DNA of 6,817 nucleotides from JBQTIM01 sp052388135. Its GTDB lineage: Bacteria; Elusimicrobiota; Elusimicrobia; FEN-1173. This document shows positions 5,158-6,817 of the stretch, piece by piece. The translations under genes were made by a program, and so were the position numbers. Within the stretch, counting starts at the first letter, position 1. Each line of letters begins with the position of its first letter. The notes under the pieces were generated by a model. It saw only the letters and a program-made list of their open reading frames with translations. It ran no database searches and was not told the origin of the DNA. The stretch spans positions 1 through 6,817 of the forward strand of contig JBQTIM010000102.1 in the NCBI GenBank assembly GCA_052388135.1. Direction: 5' to 3'.

Positions 5158-5198
5158 TTAAACCCGCCCGCCATCCGTAAACTTCCTTAACAAAGTTA

Positions 5199-5227
5199 TT
5201 GACAGGCGTCGGTTCCGCCTTTAAACT
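5199..5227 (+). promoter_or_regulatory. Sigma-70 promoter of the sensor-like gene
   Basis: A consensus TTGACA (5199-5204), a 17-bp spacer and TAAACT (5222-5227) form a strong promoter with predicted start near 5234. Unlike the other promoters here, it leaves a leader of about 19 nt before the ATG. The -10 sequence is identical to that of the HExxH gene. Confidence 0.7.
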
Positions 5228-5240
5228 TGAAAAGAGGATC

Positions 5241-5246
5241 GAGGAG
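5241..5246 (+). promoter_or_regulatory. Ribosome binding site for the sensor-like gene
   Basis: GAGGAG ends 6 nt before the ATG at 5253. This, together with the promoter at 5199-5227, excludes the upstream in-frame TTG at 5199, which is the -35 box itself. Confidence 0.8.
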
Positions 5247-5252
5247 CGGACT

Positions 5253-6668
5253 ATGGAAACGCTTATTAACCTTGTTGTTCAGGCGGAACAATTGGTGCCC
5301 CGCGAAATGTTCACCGGCGGGGTAACCCAACGGGCCGCTGTGGGATTTCATGCCGCTTTATTCATGTTCTATATAGGAGCCGCAGCCGTGCTGGCCTGGC
5401 GGCGCGAGCGGGACGGGGAGACGGACGGTTTCCTTCTCGGCCTCGCGGTCGCGGGAGCGGTCGTTTCCTTGGCCGGCCCTTTGATGGTTTGGGCGTTGGC
5501 GCGCGGAGCGCTTCATCCCGCCTGGGAGGGGGCCTGGCACATGGCCGCCGTCCTGCCCGTTCTTCTGGCGTGCGCGTTGCGGGCCGGGCGCGGCAGCGCT
5601 TCTTCCGCGCCGGCGGCGGCCCCCGGCGCCGAGCTGGAGGAAAAAAAGTTGGCCTCTCTCCTCAACCACGCCTCCGACGGAATTTTCACCCTCAACGCCC
5701 AGGGGCAAATCGAATCCATGAACGCCGCCGCCGAAGATTTTCTGGAAGTCACCCTGTCGGAAGCGGCGGGCCGTCCCTTGAGCTCTCTGGCCGAGCGCGT
5801 GACCCTTTTCACCGAAGATCTGAAGCCGCTTCCTCTGCGGGACTGGGCCGCCTTCCGGGCCCTGCGCGACGGCACCATCGCCAACGAGCAATCGGTTCAC
5901 GTGTTTTCCTCCCGGCGCAAAGGGCTCTTCCTTAAAGTGTCGGCCAGCCCCGTGCGCGGCTCGTCGGGCGCCACGGAGGCCGTGATCTGCCTCCTAAAAG
6001 ATTTCACCGCCCGCAAACAGCTGGAGATACTCAAGCGCGAGCTTTTCACCGGGAAGGAGTCCCGCGAAACGTTCGCGCCTCCGGCCGCCGTTTCCCCCGA
6101 GGGCGCGGGCGAGGGGGGCGCCTTGACGGAAACGGCGGCGCGGGAACGGCCGGCGCCCGCGGCGGCGGGGGCCCTGGCCCTGGCGCCGTTCCTTAAATTT
6201 TTTCTGCGGGAGCATGAGAGCGCCGCCGCCCGAAGGGACATCCGGCTGGAGGACCACATCCCGGCGATCCTGCCCTACGTGGACGTTTCGCCCCTGGCCC
6301 TCAAGCGGGCGCTGAGCGGACTTGTTCAATACGCGATCCACGCCACGGCGGAGGGGAAGACCGTGGTGGTGCGCGCGGGCAGCCACGACGGGATGGTGGG
6401 CGTGGCCATACGGGACGGGGGGATGGACCTGGTGAGCGGGGACGTTTCCCTAAGCGGCGAGGACGAGCAGAAGAACCCTTTCACCTTCTTGCAGGCGGCC
6501 AAGGACGAGCTGGCGGCCATGGGGCTCAAGCTGGAGACCGGGGCCGGCAACCCGCGTGAAGGCACGGAGTACTTCTTCCGCATCCCCGCGGCGCCTCCGG
6601 CGGGCGTCGCTTCCGCCTGGGCCAAAGACCCTTCGCGCCCGGCGCAAAATCCTTCCCCGGCGGCCTAA
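5253..6668 (+). CDS. Membrane PAS protein with degenerate histidine-kinase ATPase domain (pseudokinase)
   Basis: The 471-residue protein has three probable membrane helices (about 28-49, 59-83 and 93-110). A PAS domain follows (about 127-258), with DGIFTLNAQGQIESMNAAAEDFLE near its start and a closing KDFTARKQLE. A Pro/Ala/Glu-rich linker (about 268-306) stands where the dimerisation/His-phosphotransfer helices of a kinase would be, with no H-E/D-x-x-x-P H-box. Residues about 313-445 follow a HATPase_c pattern, including the lead-in 'RRDIRLEDHIPAILPYVDVS' and the closing 'GTEYFFRIP'. The N-box Asn is replaced by Y360, the G1 box reads D388-G-G-M-D (second Gly lost), and no GLGL-type G2 box is seen. 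ATP binding and autophosphorylation therefore look unlikely. It may act as a membrane sensor that modulates the adjacent OmpR regulator or another kinase by contact. The start is fixed by the promoter and Shine-Dalgarno sequence. Confidence 0.75.
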   Translation: METLINLVVQAEQLVPREMFTGGVTQRAAVGFHAALFMFYIGAAAVLAWRRERDGETDGFLLGLAVAGAVVSLAGPLMVWALARGALHPAWEGAWHMAAVLPVLLACALRAGRGSASSAPAAAPGAELEEKKLASLLNHASDGIFTLNAQGQIESMNAAAEDFLEVTLSEAAGRPLSSLAERVTLFTEDLKPLPLRDWAAFRALRDGTIANEQSVHVFSSRRKGLFLKVSASPVRGSSGATEAVICLLKDFTARKQLEILKRELFTGKESRETFAPPAAVSPEGAGEGGALTETAARERPAPAAAGALALAPFLKFFLREHESAAARRDIRLEDHIPAILPYVDVSPLALKRALSGLVQYAIHATAEGKTVVVRAGSHDGMVGVAIRDGGMDLVSGDVSLSGEDEQKNPFTFLQAAKDELAAMGLKLETGAGNPREGTEYFFRIPAAPPAGVASAWAKDPSRPAQNPSPAA

Positions 6669-6687
6669 TGCGGTGAGTCCTAAGTCC

Positions 6688-6817
6688 CTAGAACTCATCT
6701 CATAAATTACTTTCGGGCTGCAATTTCAGCTTTCGGCCTGCGCCTTAGCGGTCCTCGGCTCACATACCGCCGACGGAGTATGCTCGCCTCGGCCCGCGTC
6801 GGCTCGGCTCGAAATCT
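6688..6817. mobile_element. MITE-like palindromic element, copy 2 (cut by window end)
   Basis: From CTAGAACTCATCTCA (6688-6702) onward this follows copy 1 (590 onward) with about a dozen scattered substitutions and one short insertion near the end, which duplicates a CTCGG unit. The central palindrome is conserved (ACATAC at 6762-6767 facing GTATGC at 6778-6783). It begins 20 bp after the stop codon of the sensor-like gene, again just downstream of a coding region. The right terminal repeat lies beyond the window. The divergence between copies indicates they are not a recent duplication. Confidence 0.75.

Noticed and set aside
4212..5180. Second plus-strand frame overlapping the response regulator
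   Set aside because: Its product is Arg/Gly/Pro-rich low-complexity sequence, while the overlapping frame gives a textbook OmpR-family protein.
5199..5252. TTG at 5199 as the start of the sensor-like protein
   Set aside because: That TTG is the first half of the consensus -35 box TTGACA, while ATG 5253 has GAGGAG at ideal spacing.

Overview
The window is GC-rich DNA that looks like an uncultured Gram-negative bacterium. One gene encodes a predicted outer-membrane beta-barrel with a signal peptide and a C-terminal Phe, and the promoters are of housekeeping sigma-70 type. The mix of high GC, intergenic palindromic repeats and heptamer-type repeat clusters is compatible with candidate-phylum genomes such as Elusimicrobiota, but I cannot fix the taxon from the sequence. 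No rRNA, tRNA, CRISPR array or transposase gene is visible.

Layout. Bases 1-250 hold no credible gene. They carry a long imperfect hairpin (12-89) and a perfect 22-bp palindrome (172-193). A small ferredoxin-like gene (297-593, +) follows, in which one cluster-binding motif lacks its fourth cysteine. Its stop codon lies within the left end of a palindromic, MITE-like element (590-753) with near-perfect 17-bp terminal inverted repeats. A second copy of this element starts at 6688 and runs off the window. On the other side of the element, facing it, is a secreted HExxH protein resembling DUF922 (769-1263, -). A compact bidirectional promoter region separates that gene from an outer-membrane porin-like gene (1340-2632, +).

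Three more plus-strand genes follow: a small signal-peptide/TM protein resembling DUF5683 (2687-3205), an unrecognised tail-anchored protein with a distant look of RMND1/DUF155 (3364-4434), and an OmpR-family response regulator (4474-5157). Last comes a membrane PAS protein with a degenerate histidine-kinase-like ATPase domain (5253-6668), which has its own promoter. The regulator and the sensor-like protein are neighbours and may work together. The sensor lacks a recognisable phospho-accepting His and the key ATP-binding residues, so it is better described as a pseudokinase than as a normal cognate kinase.

Four good sigma-70 promoters can be read. At three of them the -10 box lies 5-9 nt from the start codon, which predicts leaderless or nearly leaderless mRNAs. 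The fourth has a normal leader with a Shine-Dalgarno sequence. Two other intergenic regions carry inverted clusters of short repeats. One of these reaches into the signal-peptide coding sequence of the 2687 gene and puts that gene's ribosome binding site in a hairpin loop.
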